DNA of 64,000 bases from Fulvivirga marina. Lineage in GTDB: Bacteria > Bacteroidota > Bacteroidia > Cytophagales > Cyclobacteriaceae. Position 1 is the stretch's first letter. Each line of letters opens with the position of its first letter. The translations under genes and the position numbers were made by a program. The DNA lies in contig NZ_JAEUGD010000042.1 of NCBI RefSeq assembly GCF_016775155.1, positions 496,001-560,000 of the forward strand, written 5' to 3'. Below the pieces are notes generated by a model. It saw only the letters and a program-made list of their open reading frames with translations. It ran no database searches and was not told where the DNA came from. Of the stretch, positions 18,017 to 26,158 are shown piece by piece.

Positions 18017-18030
18017 AGACCGAACGGTCT
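18017..18030. promoter_or_regulatory. TetR-type operator palindrome 2
   Basis: AGACCGAACGGTCT has two perfect 6-bp arms around AA, 8 bases before the thioesterase ATG. It shares AGACC...GGTCT ends with the site at 17023-17040, though the spacing between the ends is 4 bases shorter. Confidence 0.6.
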
Positions 18031-18038
18031 TAAAAACT

Positions 18039-18479
18039 ATGCGGAAATACACAACACAATTTGAAGTGAAATGGTCTGATGTGGACCCTAATATGCATAT
18101 GAGGCACACCGTCTATCTGGACTATGCAGACCAGACTCGGATAAGATTTTTTAATGATCATGGGCTGCCTTTTAATAAACTTCAGCAATTGGGTATTGGA
18201 CCTATAATATTTGGTACTCAAACTGATTTCAAAAGAGAGGTTATGCTTTCTGAGAAAGTAACGCTGGACTGCCACTTGATAGAGCTTTCTCCTAATGGTA
18301 GAAAGTGGATTATCAAGCACTATGTGTACAAGGAGGACGGTACAGTTGCTGCGGAATTGACTTATAGAGGTGCATGGCTTGATCTGAGAGCAAGGAAAGT
18401 GGTAGCTCCGCCAGAAGAGATAGCTGCTGTAATGAATAAAATGGAAAAAACTGAGCTTAAAGAACCCGTGGCTGGTTAG
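18039..18479 (+). CDS. Acyl-CoA thioesterase, hot-dog fold (YbgC/4HBT-like)
   Basis: The 146-residue protein contains the 4HBT active-site pattern WSDVDPNMHMRHTVYLDYAD (about 12-31), with an acidic residue before the MH pair as in YbgC-type thioesterases, and the later strand motif TQTDFKREVMLSEKV. The family hydrolyses acyl-CoA thioesters in the cytoplasm. It starts 8 bases after an operator that resembles the repressor's own, so induction by an acyl compound is a reasonable inference. It is followed 20 bases later by the hydrolase gene. Confidence 0.85.
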   Translation: MRKYTTQFEVKWSDVDPNMHMRHTVYLDYADQTRIRFFNDHGLPFNKLQQLGIGPIIFGTQTDFKREVMLSEKVTLDCHLIELSPNGRKWIIKHYVYKEDGTVAAELTYRGAWLDLRARKVVAPPEEIAAVMNKMEKTELKEPVAG

Positions 18480-18499
18480 CCGATAAAACTGATCAAAAT

Positions 18500-19366
18500 A
18501 TGAAAAAGAAAATAAAGACTCCGATTGCGTTAAGGATAGTTGGTTGGCTTTTTCCTAGGGTTGAAAAGGTGGTTCCATGGCTGGCTAAAAGATGGTTTGT
18601 ACGTATATTTTTCACCCCTGTTAGATATAAAATGCCATATGGGGAAGTAGAAATGGCCGAAAAGGCTGAAACTTACAAATTTGATTACGAAGGTAAAAAG
18701 GTTCAGGTCTATGAGTGGGGTGAAGGAAAGCCTGTTCTCTTTGTACACGGCTGGATGGGAAGAGGTACTCAGTTCAGAAAGTTTGTGGATGTTTTTAATA
18801 GGTCTGATTACAAGGTGGTATCTTTTGATGCTACGGGTCATGGTAAGTCCGATGGCAATAAATCACACCTACTGGAATTTGCCGGAGTGATCAAGGCGTT
18901 GCATGCCAAGTATGGAAGCTTTGATATGATAGTGGGACATTCGCTGGGGGGTGTGGCTTCTATGATAGCTATTAACGATGGACTCCCTACGGACAAACTG
19001 ATTATGATTAGCTCTCCAACTCTGGCTCATAAAATAGTAGACGAGTTTATTCACAGGCTCAGAGCTTCCAACAAATGTAAGGATTACTTTAATGCTTACG
19101 TTTTGAAAAAATTTGGCAGGCGTTTTGAGGAATTTACTGCTTCACATATAGCTCAGGAACTCAGGAAAATAGACCTGTTGCTTATCTACGATGAGGACGA
19201 TAGGGAGGTGGATATGGAAAACCCTAAGGCCATTTTAGACGTTTATCCTAGTGCACGTTTATTTACTACAAGTGGGTTGGGGCATACCAGAATATTGAAA
19301 GATGAAGAAGTAATCAAAACATGCTTGCAGTTTCTTGAACATTCAGAACTTGAGCCGGCTACATGA
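18500..19366 (+). CDS. Alpha/beta hydrolase
   Basis: The 288-residue protein shows the oxyanion-region motif VLFVHGWMGRG (about 76-86), the nucleophile elbow GHSLGG, a likely acidic residue in LLIYDEDDREVD and the catalytic histidine in SGLGHTRIL near the end. The preceding 60 residues are basic and partly hydrophobic (VGWLFPRVEKVVPWLAKRWF), suggesting membrane association. It is probably an esterase or lipase-like enzyme of unknown substrate. It overlaps the next gene by ATGA, so the two are translationally coupled. Confidence 0.88.
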   Translation: MKKKIKTPIALRIVGWLFPRVEKVVPWLAKRWFVRIFFTPVRYKMPYGEVEMAEKAETYKFDYEGKKVQVYEWGEGKPVLFVHGWMGRGTQFRKFVDVFNRSDYKVVSFDATGHGKSDGNKSHLLEFAGVIKALHAKYGSFDMIVGHSLGGVASMIAINDGLPTDKLIMISSPTLAHKIVDEFIHRLRASNKCKDYFNAYVLKKFGRRFEEFTASHIAQELRKIDLLLIYDEDDREVDMENPKAILDVYPSARLFTTSGLGHTRILKDEEVIKTCLQFLEHSELEPAT

Positions 19367-19914
19367 AGCATTTTCCAATCACTTATAATGAACCTGTCAT
19401 TGAACAGGTGTTGGAGCATTATTCCGAACATTTGGGAGGTGATTTCCAAAAATATAGAAATCATGTCTACCGGGTGTTCCATTATGCCCTATACATTATA
19501 AGGAAATCGGAACATATGAACTCTAAGGTCAGAGGACAGATTGCTTATGCGTCTGCTTTTCATGACATAGGCATCTGGACACATAAAACCTTTGATTACC
19601 TGAAACCATCCATTTTTGCTATGCAGGAGTATCTGCAAAATACTCCTGATACTAAAATCATAGCCGGCATGATATTCTGGCATCACAAAAGATCAGCTTA
19701 TGTAGGTAAACATCAGTTATTAATAGAGAGCTTTAGACGGGCTGATTGGATCGATGTGACTAAAGGCATCAAGAGTTTTGGGGTACCCAGAGAGTTTATG
19801 GAAGAAGTAACCAATGTTTTTCCATATCATCACTTTCATATTACTCTAATGAAAAAGTCGTTTAAGCACATGCTTAAACACCCATTCGCGCCTTTTCCTA
19901 TGTTTAAAAATTAA
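19363..19914 (+). CDS. HD-domain phosphohydrolase-like protein
   Basis: The 183-residue protein has a spaced HD signature: an early His in KYRNHVYRVFHYAL, the central HD pair in AFHDIGIWTH, a later HH in FWHHKRS, and a further Asp in RRADWID. This is the metal-binding set of HD hydrolases that act on nucleotides or other phosphoesters. The substrate is not evident. It is the last gene of the repressor operon and overlaps the hydrolase gene by 4 bases. Confidence 0.8.
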   Translation: MKHFPITYNEPVIEQVLEHYSEHLGGDFQKYRNHVYRVFHYALYIIRKSEHMNSKVRGQIAYASAFHDIGIWTHKTFDYLKPSIFAMQEYLQNTPDTKIIAGMIFWHHKRSAYVGKHQLLIESFRRADWIDVTKGIKSFGVPREFMEEVTNVFPYHHFHITLMKKSFKHMLKHPFAPFPMFKN

Positions 19915-20077
19915 TGAGGAACGAGTAAAGGTTTGCTATCTGGTTTTATTTTATCTTTATGTGAGCTAAAATAATCAGTTTGTTTATTTCACTTAATCCC
20001 CTGATTAACCGCTTAAGTAATAATCATATCTTAAAGAAGAGTGTCTTGCGTAATTAGTGGTTGATATCAATATTTCC

Positions 20078-20085
20078 TATTTTTG
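20078..20085 (+). promoter_or_regulatory. Candidate -7 element before the MacB/LolD-like ATPase
   Basis: TATTTTTG matches TAnnTTTG and lies 20 bases before the ATG at 20106. The -33 region is poor. Confidence 0.4.
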
Positions 20086-20105
20086 ACAAGACCACCTGTA
20101 GTGCT

Positions 20106-20819
20106 ATGACAAAGATTATAGAAACCCGTGAAATTTCGAAAATTTATAGAATGGGTAATCAAACGGTAGAGGCATTAAAGTCTATCTCTATTGAAATCAA
20201 TAAGGGGGAGTACGTTGCTTTTATGGGACCTTCCGGTTCGGGAAAATCCACTTTGATGAACATCATAGGTTGCTTGGATACCCCCACCAGCGGTAGCTAC
20301 ATTTTAAATAATAATAATGTTAGTGACCTGACTGAGAATGAGTTGGCGGAAATTCGAAACAAGGAGATCGGGTTTGTTTTTCAAACGTTTAACCTTTTAC
20401 CCAGAGCAAGTTCTTTGGAGAATGTTGCGCTCCCATTGGTTTATGCGGGCTATAGCCGCTATGACCGTGAGGATTTAGCTATGGAAGCGCTGAACAATGT
20501 GGGTCTGGCAGATCGAGCAGATCATAAGCCTAACGAACTTTCAGGAGGGCAACGTCAAAGGGTAGCCATTGCGAGAGCCCTTGTTAATAGCCCCAGTATA
20601 ATCCTGGCTGATGAGCCGACGGGTAATCTCGATTCTAAAACATCCTATGATATTATGGACCTGTTTCAGCAACTACATGATCGGGGAAATACCATCATTA
20701 TGGTAACTCACGAAGATGATATTGCCCATTATGCTCATAGGATAATCAGACTGAGAGATGGATTGGTAGAAACAGACCAGGTAAATGAAAACGTAGTTCG
20801 CCAGGAGGTGGGGCAGTAA
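20106..20819 (+). CDS. ABC transporter ATP-binding protein (MacB/LolD-like)
   Basis: The 237-residue ATPase has Walker [10 protein letters not shown], the Q-loop [17 protein letters not shown], signature [15 protein letters not shown], Walker [13 protein letters not shown] and H-loop MVTHEDD. The GNLDS form and overall length place it with the MacB/LolD/FtsE group, which works with FtsX-like permeases in lipoprotein release, efflux or division. No permease is adjacent. The start at ATG 20106 (MTKII) is chosen over a TTG 45 bases upstream that precedes the promoter box. The adenosyltransferase gene follows after 12 bases. Confidence 0.88.
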   Translation: MTKIIETREISKIYRMGNQTVEALKSISIEINKGEYVAFMGPSGSGKSTLMNIIGCLDTPTSGSYILNNNNVSDLTENELAEIRNKEIGFVFQTFNLLPRASSLENVALPLVYAGYSRYDREDLAMEALNNVGLADRADHKPNELSGGQRQRVAIARALVNSPSIILADEPTGNLDSKTSYDIMDLFQQLHDRGNTIIMVTHEDDIAHYAHRIIRLRDGLVETDQVNENVVRQEVGQ

Positions 20820-20831
20820 GCAAAATTGTGA

Positions 20832-21380
20832 ATGAAGGTATATACAAAAACAGGAGATAAAGGTACTACAGCCCTTTTTGGAGGAGCAAGGGTGTCGAAA
20901 TCACATGAAAGGATCGATGCTTATGGTACAATTGACGAATTAAACTCATATATTGGACTGGTTAGAGATCAGGAGGTAAATGCTGTCAGGAAAGATGTGC
21001 TTGTGGAGGTGCAGGACAGACTTTTTACGGTTGGGTCTATACTGGCAACTGAGCCAGGAAACGCTAAAGTGAAAGTTCCAAAGCTTCAATACGCTGATAT
21101 TGAGTTTCTTGAAAATGAAATTGATAAAATGGAGGATGAGTTGCCGCCAATGAAAAGCTTTGTGCTACCGGGCGGGCATGCTTCGGTCTCTTTTTGTCAT
21201 GTCGCAAGGTGTGTTTGTCGCAGGGCGGAGCGTTTGGTGGTTGCTTTGAATGATCATGAAACAGTAGATGCCACGGTAATACAGTATCTCAACAGGCTTT
21301 CAGACTATCTTTTTGTGCTCTCACGGAAAATGTCTAAAGAGTTAAATGCGGAGGAGACTCCCTGGAAGCCAAGAATGTAA
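20832..21380 (+). CDS. PduO-type cob(I)alamin adenosyltransferase
   Basis: The 182-residue protein begins MKVYTKTGDKGTTALFGGAR and continues SKSHERIDAYGTIDELNSYIG, the ATP-binding signature of PduO-type adenosyltransferases, with the later CHVARCVCRRAER helix. The enzyme transfers the adenosyl group of ATP to reduced cobalamin to form coenzyme B12 in the cytoplasm. No B12 transport or B12-dependent enzyme gene, and no cobalamin riboswitch, is visible beside it. It probably shares a transcript with the ABC ATPase. Confidence 0.95.
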   Translation: MKVYTKTGDKGTTALFGGARVSKSHERIDAYGTIDELNSYIGLVRDQEVNAVRKDVLVEVQDRLFTVGSILATEPGNAKVKVPKLQYADIEFLENEIDKMEDELPPMKSFVLPGGHASVSFCHVARCVCRRAERLVVALNDHETVDATVIQYLNRLSDYLFVLSRKMSKELNAEETPWKPRM

Positions 21381-21394
21381 AGCAGGTATTGCAT

Positions 21395-21424
21395 TTTGAA
21401 CTTGTGAAGATTTTGCTACTTTTG
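21395..21424 (+). promoter_or_regulatory. Promoter of the branched-chain aminotransferase gene
   Basis: TTTG at 21395-21398 and TACTTTTG at 21417-21424 are 18 bases apart and fit the Bacteroidota consensus. The leader to the ATG at 21464 would be about 35 bases. Confidence 0.55.
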
Positions 21425-21463
21425 CGAAAGCCTAACGAGTGTTAGTTATATAACAATACAATT

Positions 21464-22528
21464 ATGATTGCCACAGAAAATATGGACATTAAAAAGATTG
21501 CCCAATCTAAAATCGGTCAAGTTGATTTTCAGAATATCCAGTTTGGAAAAGTTTATTCAGATCACCAATTCATGGCTGATTATGTCGATGGACAATGGAA
21601 AAACCTCAAAATTGAGCCTTATGAGCTATTGCAAATTAGTCCGGCCAGCCCGGCATTGCATTATGGCATCTCGATTTTTGAAGGGTTAAAAGCTTATAAG
21701 CATGATAACGGCGATGTATTTGTATTTAGGCCTGATAAAAATATTGAAAGGTTGAATAAGTCTGCCATTCGTATGTGTATGCCTGAACTGCCTGAAAATA
21801 TTTATTTTGATGCACTAAATACATTGTTGGATATCGATCGTGACTGGGTGCCAGAAGTAGAAGGCACTTCATTGTATATTCGTCCGTTCGTCTTCTCTAA
21901 TGATGATTACATAGGTATTCGTCCTTCGCAGGATTTCAAGTTTATGATCATCACCTGTCCTGTAGGTGCATACTATGCTAAGCCGGTAAAAGTTAAGATA
22001 GAAAACCACTTCGTAAGAGCCGTGGAAGGAGGTAGTGGATTCTGTAAAACAGGTTGTAACTACGGTCCTGCTATCTATCCTGCAAAATTGGCTCAGGAGA
22101 AAGGTTATGATCAATTGGTGTGGACTGATGGCAAGGAGCATAAGTATATTGAAGAGTCTGGTACCATGAATGTAATGTTTGTAATCGATGGCAAACTGAT
22201 TACTCCGGCATTGGGTGATACTATTTTAGCTGGTATTACCAGAGATAGCGTACTTACATTGGCCCGCGATTGGGGGTACGAAGTGGAAGAAAGGAAAGTT
22301 GAGGTGGCTGAGGTAATAGCAGCAGCTAAAGAAGGAAGGCTTCAGGAAGCCTTTGGAGCTGGCACTGCAGCTACTATTGCTCATATAGAGATGATCGGTT
22401 ATGAAGGTACCGATTACCAGTTGCCAGCTGTTGAAGAGAGAGAGTTCTCTAATAAGGTTTTAAAAACTCTTGATGATATCAAACTTGGTAAAGCAGAAGA
22501 TAAATTTAACTGGTTGCATAAGATATGA
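21464..22528 (+). CDS. ilvE: Branched-chain amino acid aminotransferase
   Basis: The 354-residue enzyme is a fold type IV PLP aminotransferase of the large BCAT form. Visible motifs are SPALHYGISIFEGLKAYK, GGSGFCKTGCNYG with the PLP lysine equivalent, YIEESGTMNVMF, and TILAGITRDSVL. It interconverts leucine, isoleucine and valine with their keto acids in the cytoplasm. Length is normal. It is monocistronic, ending in the strong terminator at 22554-22583. Confidence 0.95.
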   Translation: MIATENMDIKKIAQSKIGQVDFQNIQFGKVYSDHQFMADYVDGQWKNLKIEPYELLQISPASPALHYGISIFEGLKAYKHDNGDVFVFRPDKNIERLNKSAIRMCMPELPENIYFDALNTLLDIDRDWVPEVEGTSLYIRPFVFSNDDYIGIRPSQDFKFMIITCPVGAYYAKPVKVKIENHFVRAVEGGSGFCKTGCNYGPAIYPAKLAQEKGYDQLVWTDGKEHKYIEESGTMNVMFVIDGKLITPALGDTILAGITRDSVLTLARDWGYEVEERKVEVAEVIAAAKEGRLQEAFGAGTAATIAHIEMIGYEGTDYQLPAVEEREFSNKVLKTLDDIKLGKAEDKFNWLHKI

Positions 22529-22553
22529 GCAACTTGGTTTATTATAAAGAAGG

Positions 22554-22583
22554 GCTGTTCTGAAGAAGAACAGCTTTTTTTTT
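22554..22583 (+). terminator. Intrinsic terminator after ilvE
   Basis: GCTGTTCT (22554-22561) pairs with AGAACAGC (22567-22574) across a 5-base loop, followed directly by nine T residues. Confidence 0.9.
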
Positions 22584-22675
22584 ACCCTTTGCCCGAAACC
22601 AAAAGGTGCATAACAGACGAAAGTGTTTGTTTACCAGGATAGGCTATCTACTTTATATATTTAATTACTAAACTT

Positions 22676-23416
22676 TTGAATATTCCATTTGAGCCTGTTG
22701 TTGCCGGAGTTCCCATTAATGTTCACCTTATTTTGGAGTACATAGCTTTCTTTGTGGCCTTTAGGTATTATCTCTTTTTGAGAAGAAAGGTGGCGGATCA
22801 CCTTTCTACCTCAACACGGTTAACAATTATTTTAGGAGCTACTTTTGGAGCATTAATAGGCTCACGCATAATAGGGTTTATGGAAAACCCTGTGCTTGAT
22901 TATTCTATAGCGGGGTTTATATACCTATTGAATGTAAAAACCATAATGGGAGGTTTGTTTGGAGGTTTGCTAGGGGTGGAAATAGCTAAATGGATAATTG
23001 GGGAAAAACAATCTTCTGGAGACCTCTTTGTATTGCCTATTACTCTGGGAATCTTTATAGGAAGGATTGGGTGCTTTCTGGCCGGTATTAATGAGTTTAC
23101 CTATGGAACAGAGACATCTTTTTTCATGGGTATGGACCTGGGAGATGGAGTGCTGCGGCATCCGGTGACCCTTTATGAAATTATTTACCTGGCCGTACTT
23201 TTCGTTCTTTTTAGACGTTTGATGAAGGAGGAACTGGAAAACGGCATTTTGTTTCGCTGGTTCATGCTGTTATATTTTGGTTTCAGGTTTTTCATAGAAT
23301 TTATTAAACCCAATATCTTTTATACCTTAGGATTAAGTAGCATACAGTGGTTATGCGTTGTATGTTTTATCTACTACCGCAATACTCTGATAAAGTTGTT
23401 TAAACATGCCTACTAG
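22676..23416 (+). CDS. Divergent Lgt-fold membrane protein
   Basis: The 246-residue protein has about seven hydrophobic segments and the prolipoprotein diacylglyceryl transferase framework: GRIGCFLAG (129-137), RHPVTLYE (161-168) and FRFFIEF (203-209). Residues considered essential in true Lgt differ: the histidine of the H-G-G-L-x-G motif is Phe95 here (LFGGLLG, 94-100), and the asparagine after GRxGxF is Ala136. Arg204 and Glu208 remain. It therefore may act on another lipid substrate or be inactive. The start is TTG at 22676, as no ATG is available before the first membrane helix. It overlaps the radical SAM gene by 11 bases, implying coupled translation and a shared job. Confidence 0.8.
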   Translation: MNIPFEPVVAGVPINVHLILEYIAFFVAFRYYLFLRRKVADHLSTSTRLTIILGATFGALIGSRIIGFMENPVLDYSIAGFIYLLNVKTIMGGLFGGLLGVEIAKWIIGEKQSSGDLFVLPITLGIFIGRIGCFLAGINEFTYGTETSFFMGMDLGDGVLRHPVTLYEIIYLAVLFVLFRRLMKEELENGILFRWFMLLYFGFRFFIEFIKPNIFYTLGLSSIQWLCVVCFIYYRNTLIKLFKHAY

Positions 23417-24800
23417 AAAATATACTTATTATGATTTCACGTTAAGCCTCTGCCCAGAGTGTTTGAAAAGGGTGGATGCTAAAATCGTGTTTGAGAAAGG
23501 GAATGTTTATATGCTTAAGCGCTGTAAGGAACATGGCAATTCTAAAGTGTTAATAGCTGATGATATTGCTTACTATAAGAATATAAGAAACTATAATAAG
23601 CCTTCGGAAACACCCTATAAATTCAATACTGAAACTGATTATGGTTGTCCATACGATTGTGGCTTATGTCCTGACCATGAGCAGCACTCTTGCCTTACGG
23701 TGGTTGAGGTAACGGACAGATGCAATTTGGCTTGCCCAACATGCTATGCTGGCTCTGCTCCCGGCTATGGGAGGCATCGAACTTTAGATGAGATCAAGGC
23801 TATGCTTGATGCGGTTGTGAGTAATGAAATGGAACCTGATGTAGTACAGATCAGTGGGGGAGAGCCAACCATACATCCTCAGTTTTTTGAGATTCTGGAT
23901 TACGCCAAAACATTACCGATTAAGCACCTGATGCTTAATACTAACGGTATTGAAATAGCTAGAGACTTTAATTTTGCTAAGAGGCTGGCCTCGTATACTC
24001 CTGATTTTGAGATATACCTTCAGTTTGACTCCTTCAAAGAGGAGGTGCTGCATACCATGCGTGGGGCGGACTTGTTAAAAATCAGACAGCAGGCTTTGGA
24101 TCATTTGAATGAACTCAATCTTTCAACAACATTGGTGGTAACGCTTCAAAAGCACCTTAATGATGATGAGGTTGGTGAAATTATTGATTTTTCCTTGAAG
24201 CAGAAATGTGTCCGTGGAGTTACATTTCAGCCAACCCAAATTGCCGGAAGGCTTGAAAACTTTGATGTGGAGACCGATAGAATTACTTTGACAGAGGTGA
24301 GAAGAAAAATTTTAGAGCAAACCCGTGTTTTTCAGTCAGATGATCTCATACCTGTACCTTGTAACCCTGACGCATTGGTGATGGGGTATGCATTAAAACT
24401 GGGAGAAGAGGTATTTCCTTTAACTCGCTATATTAACCCTGCTGACCTGTTAGACAATAGTAAAAACACTATTGTTTATGAGCAGGACGATCACTTAAAG
24501 GATAAAATGATTGAGTTATTTAGTACAGGGAACTCTGTAGATATGGCAACACAAAATCTCCATTCTTTACTCTGCTGCCTGCCTAAGATTGATGCGCCTG
24601 CTCTGGCGTATGATAACTTGTTTAGGGTGATTGTCATGCAATTTGTAGATGCACATAATTTTGATGTTCGGGCAATTAAAAAGTCCTGCGTGCATATTGT
24701 GAATAAAGACAACAAAATTATACCTTTTGAAACTATGAATCTGTTTTACAGGGATGATAAAAGGGATTACTTAACAAAACTTCAAAATCAGGAAATATGA
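23406..24800 (+). CDS. Radical SAM enzyme of the COG1964 / tetraether-synthase-like family
   Basis: The 464-residue protein has an N-terminal metal-binding site (C16, C19, C40, H43), a second cysteine group CPYDCGLC plus C96 (81-96), the canonical radical SAM motif CNLACPTC (C106, C110, C113), the SAM-binding GGEP at 151-154, and C-terminal cysteines (PVPCNPDA, LLCC, KKSCVHI). This cysteine layout is that of COG1964 proteins, which include the archaeal MJ0619/Tes enzyme that couples lipid chains at unactivated carbons. The exact reaction here is unknown. It overlaps the Lgt-like gene (11 bases) and the next small membrane gene (ATGA, 4 bases), so it sits in the middle of a tight operon. Confidence 0.85.
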   Translation: MPTRKYTYYDFTLSLCPECLKRVDAKIVFEKGNVYMLKRCKEHGNSKVLIADDIAYYKNIRNYNKPSETPYKFNTETDYGCPYDCGLCPDHEQHSCLTVVEVTDRCNLACPTCYAGSAPGYGRHRTLDEIKAMLDAVVSNEMEPDVVQISGGEPTIHPQFFEILDYAKTLPIKHLMLNTNGIEIARDFNFAKRLASYTPDFEIYLQFDSFKEEVLHTMRGADLLKIRQQALDHLNELNLSTTLVVTLQKHLNDDEVGEIIDFSLKQKCVRGVTFQPTQIAGRLENFDVETDRITLTEVRRKILEQTRVFQSDDLIPVPCNPDALVMGYALKLGEEVFPLTRYINPADLLDNSKNTIVYEQDDHLKDKMIELFSTGNSVDMATQNLHSLLCCLPKIDAPALAYDNLFRVIVMQFVDAHNFDVRAIKKSCVHIVNKDNKIIPFETMNLFYRDDKRDYLTKLQNQEI

Positions 24801-25003
24801 TGCTTCTGGAAGTAAATGGAGATGCACTACTTGGTCTACTGATAATGATCCTGGTCATTATGTTTGGACCACCCCTGCTTTTTCTCATTTTGGGAATTGT
24901 TTTTAGAAAGAAACATGCAAAACGTGCTAAGGTGTTTTTTATTTTGTCAGGAGTGTACTTGTTAATTGCCGGGGGTATTTGCGGTACATTGATGAATGCG
25001 TAG
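24797..25003 (+). CDS. Small two-helix membrane protein
   Basis: The 68-residue product has two hydrophobic segments (about 8-35 and 45-66) separated by a basic loop RKKHAKRAKV. I recognise no family. Its ATG overlaps the stop of the radical SAM gene, so it is part of the same operon and a membrane partner or anchor is conceivable. Confidence 0.65.
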   Translation: MMLLEVNGDALLGLLIMILVIMFGPPLLFLILGIVFRKKHAKRAKVFFILSGVYLLIAGGICGTLMNA

Positions 25004-25041
25004 TTTTACTTTTTGAAATCACATAAAATAGCTTTTTATAA

Positions 25042-25548
25042 ATGAGTGATGTAATCGACGAAAGTTACTTGCCCGAAAGTACTATGCCTGAGGAGAGATA
25101 TCTGCAGGCATATTTCGGAAGCCAAGCCAATTATTACGTAGAGAAATACAAGGCCTACGTGGCGGGTGATAAATTTACTTTTAATATAGCCCCTTTTTTC
25201 ATAGGGTTTATCTGGTTCTTTTATCGCAAACTATGGATAGAAGGTAGTATTATTTTTTTCTTTATTATATGCTCAAGTTATGTAGAGGAGTTTATTTATG
25301 GCTTGTTAAAAGTAAGTGCATCTGTTCAGACCACGATTTTTTATGTGTCATCATTTGTATTTGGCATGCTATGGGCCTTTTTAGGTAATTACCTTTATTT
25401 GAAAAGAGCAGAGAAATCTATCAACAATATTTTATCCTCGACGCATGATGAAGAGGAAAGACTGGGCCAGTTGACGAAAAAAGGAGGAGTTTCTCTGATT
25501 CCTTTTATTATCATCCTGTTAATTATTATCTACTTTTTGCTGGTTTGA
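25042..25548 (+). CDS. DUF2628-like integral membrane protein
   Basis: The 168-residue protein has a soluble N terminus of about 40 residues and then hydrophobic segments beginning FNIAPFFIGFIWFFYRKLW, the pattern of DUF2628 proteins, with further helices at about 70-95, 100-125 and 150-168. The function of the family is unknown. It follows the small membrane protein by 38 bases on the same strand and may belong to the same transcript. Confidence 0.7.
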   Translation: MSDVIDESYLPESTMPEERYLQAYFGSQANYYVEKYKAYVAGDKFTFNIAPFFIGFIWFFYRKLWIEGSIIFFFIICSSYVEEFIYGLLKVSASVQTTIFYVSSFVFGMLWAFLGNYLYLKRAEKSINNILSSTHDEEERLGQLTKKGGVSLIPFIIILLIIIYFLLV

Positions 25549-25563
25549 CCTTTTGTGATTTCG

Positions 25564-26055
25564 ATGAATTTTAAGCTATCCTTATTTTTTATAATTGCAT
25601 TTGCTTTGACCTCTGTGGGCTTTGCTCAGAATAAGTTACTAATTGGTAAGCCTGGTAACCCAGCCAGCTATGTATTTGTGGAAGGTGAAATGCTCCGTTT
25701 TAGGCTTAAAGGAGAAAAATACTGGAATAAAGCATACATACAAGGTTTGTACGAAGACCGGATCCGCTTTCATTACAATGTCATATTGATCGATGAGATC
25801 GAATATATAGATGTTCGTGATCGAGGCAAAGGAGGCTTTTTACATATTTTATCATGGGTAAGTACACGTGGAGGAGCAGGCTTTGCAACTATAGCCCAAA
25901 TAAACAAAACGTTCGTAGCGGATGAGCCGGGTTTAGAGAAAACTGCTCTGGTTATTGGAGGCTCCATTTTTAGTGGAGGTATTATACTCTCACTTTTTAA
26001 AAGGCGTAAAGTGAAGCTTGGAGGCAGGTATAGACTCAAGGTTGATGAAATGTAG
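25564..26055 (+). CDS. Secreted or membrane protein of unknown function
   Basis: The 163-residue product starts with a signal peptide (MNFKLSLFFIIAFALTSVGF, then AQ), has a beta-rich middle (VFVEGEMLRFRLKGEKYW) and a hydrophobic glycine-rich stretch (ALVIGGSIFSGGIILSLF) before a basic end. ATG 25564 is preferred to a GTG 9 bases upstream. No family is recognised. It is the last gene before the prfB promoter and may be part of the Lgt-like/radical SAM operon. Confidence 0.65.
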   Translation: MNFKLSLFFIIAFALTSVGFAQNKLLIGKPGNPASYVFVEGEMLRFRLKGEKYWNKAYIQGLYEDRIRFHYNVILIDEIEYIDVRDRGKGGFLHILSWVSTRGGAGFATIAQINKTFVADEPGLEKTALVIGGSIFSGGIILSLFKRRKVKLGGRYRLKVDEM

Positions 26056-26119
26056 ATTGATACACTTTTTGATAACCTATCGACTTTAGTAAAAGCTTCT
26101 AAAGTCCCGATTTTTCATT

Positions 26120-26127
26120 TAGCTTTG
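26120..26127 (+). promoter_or_regulatory. Candidate -7 element before prfB
   Basis: TAGCTTTG fits TAnnTTTG, 31 bases before the prfB ATG. No clear -33 element was found. Confidence 0.35.
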
Positions 26128-26158
26128 TGCCCTTACAACACTTATAAAAAAAATTGAT

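Noticed and set aside
20820-20831. Cobalamin riboswitch before the PduO gene
   Set aside because: Only 12 bases separate it from the upstream gene, and no conserved B12-box is visible.
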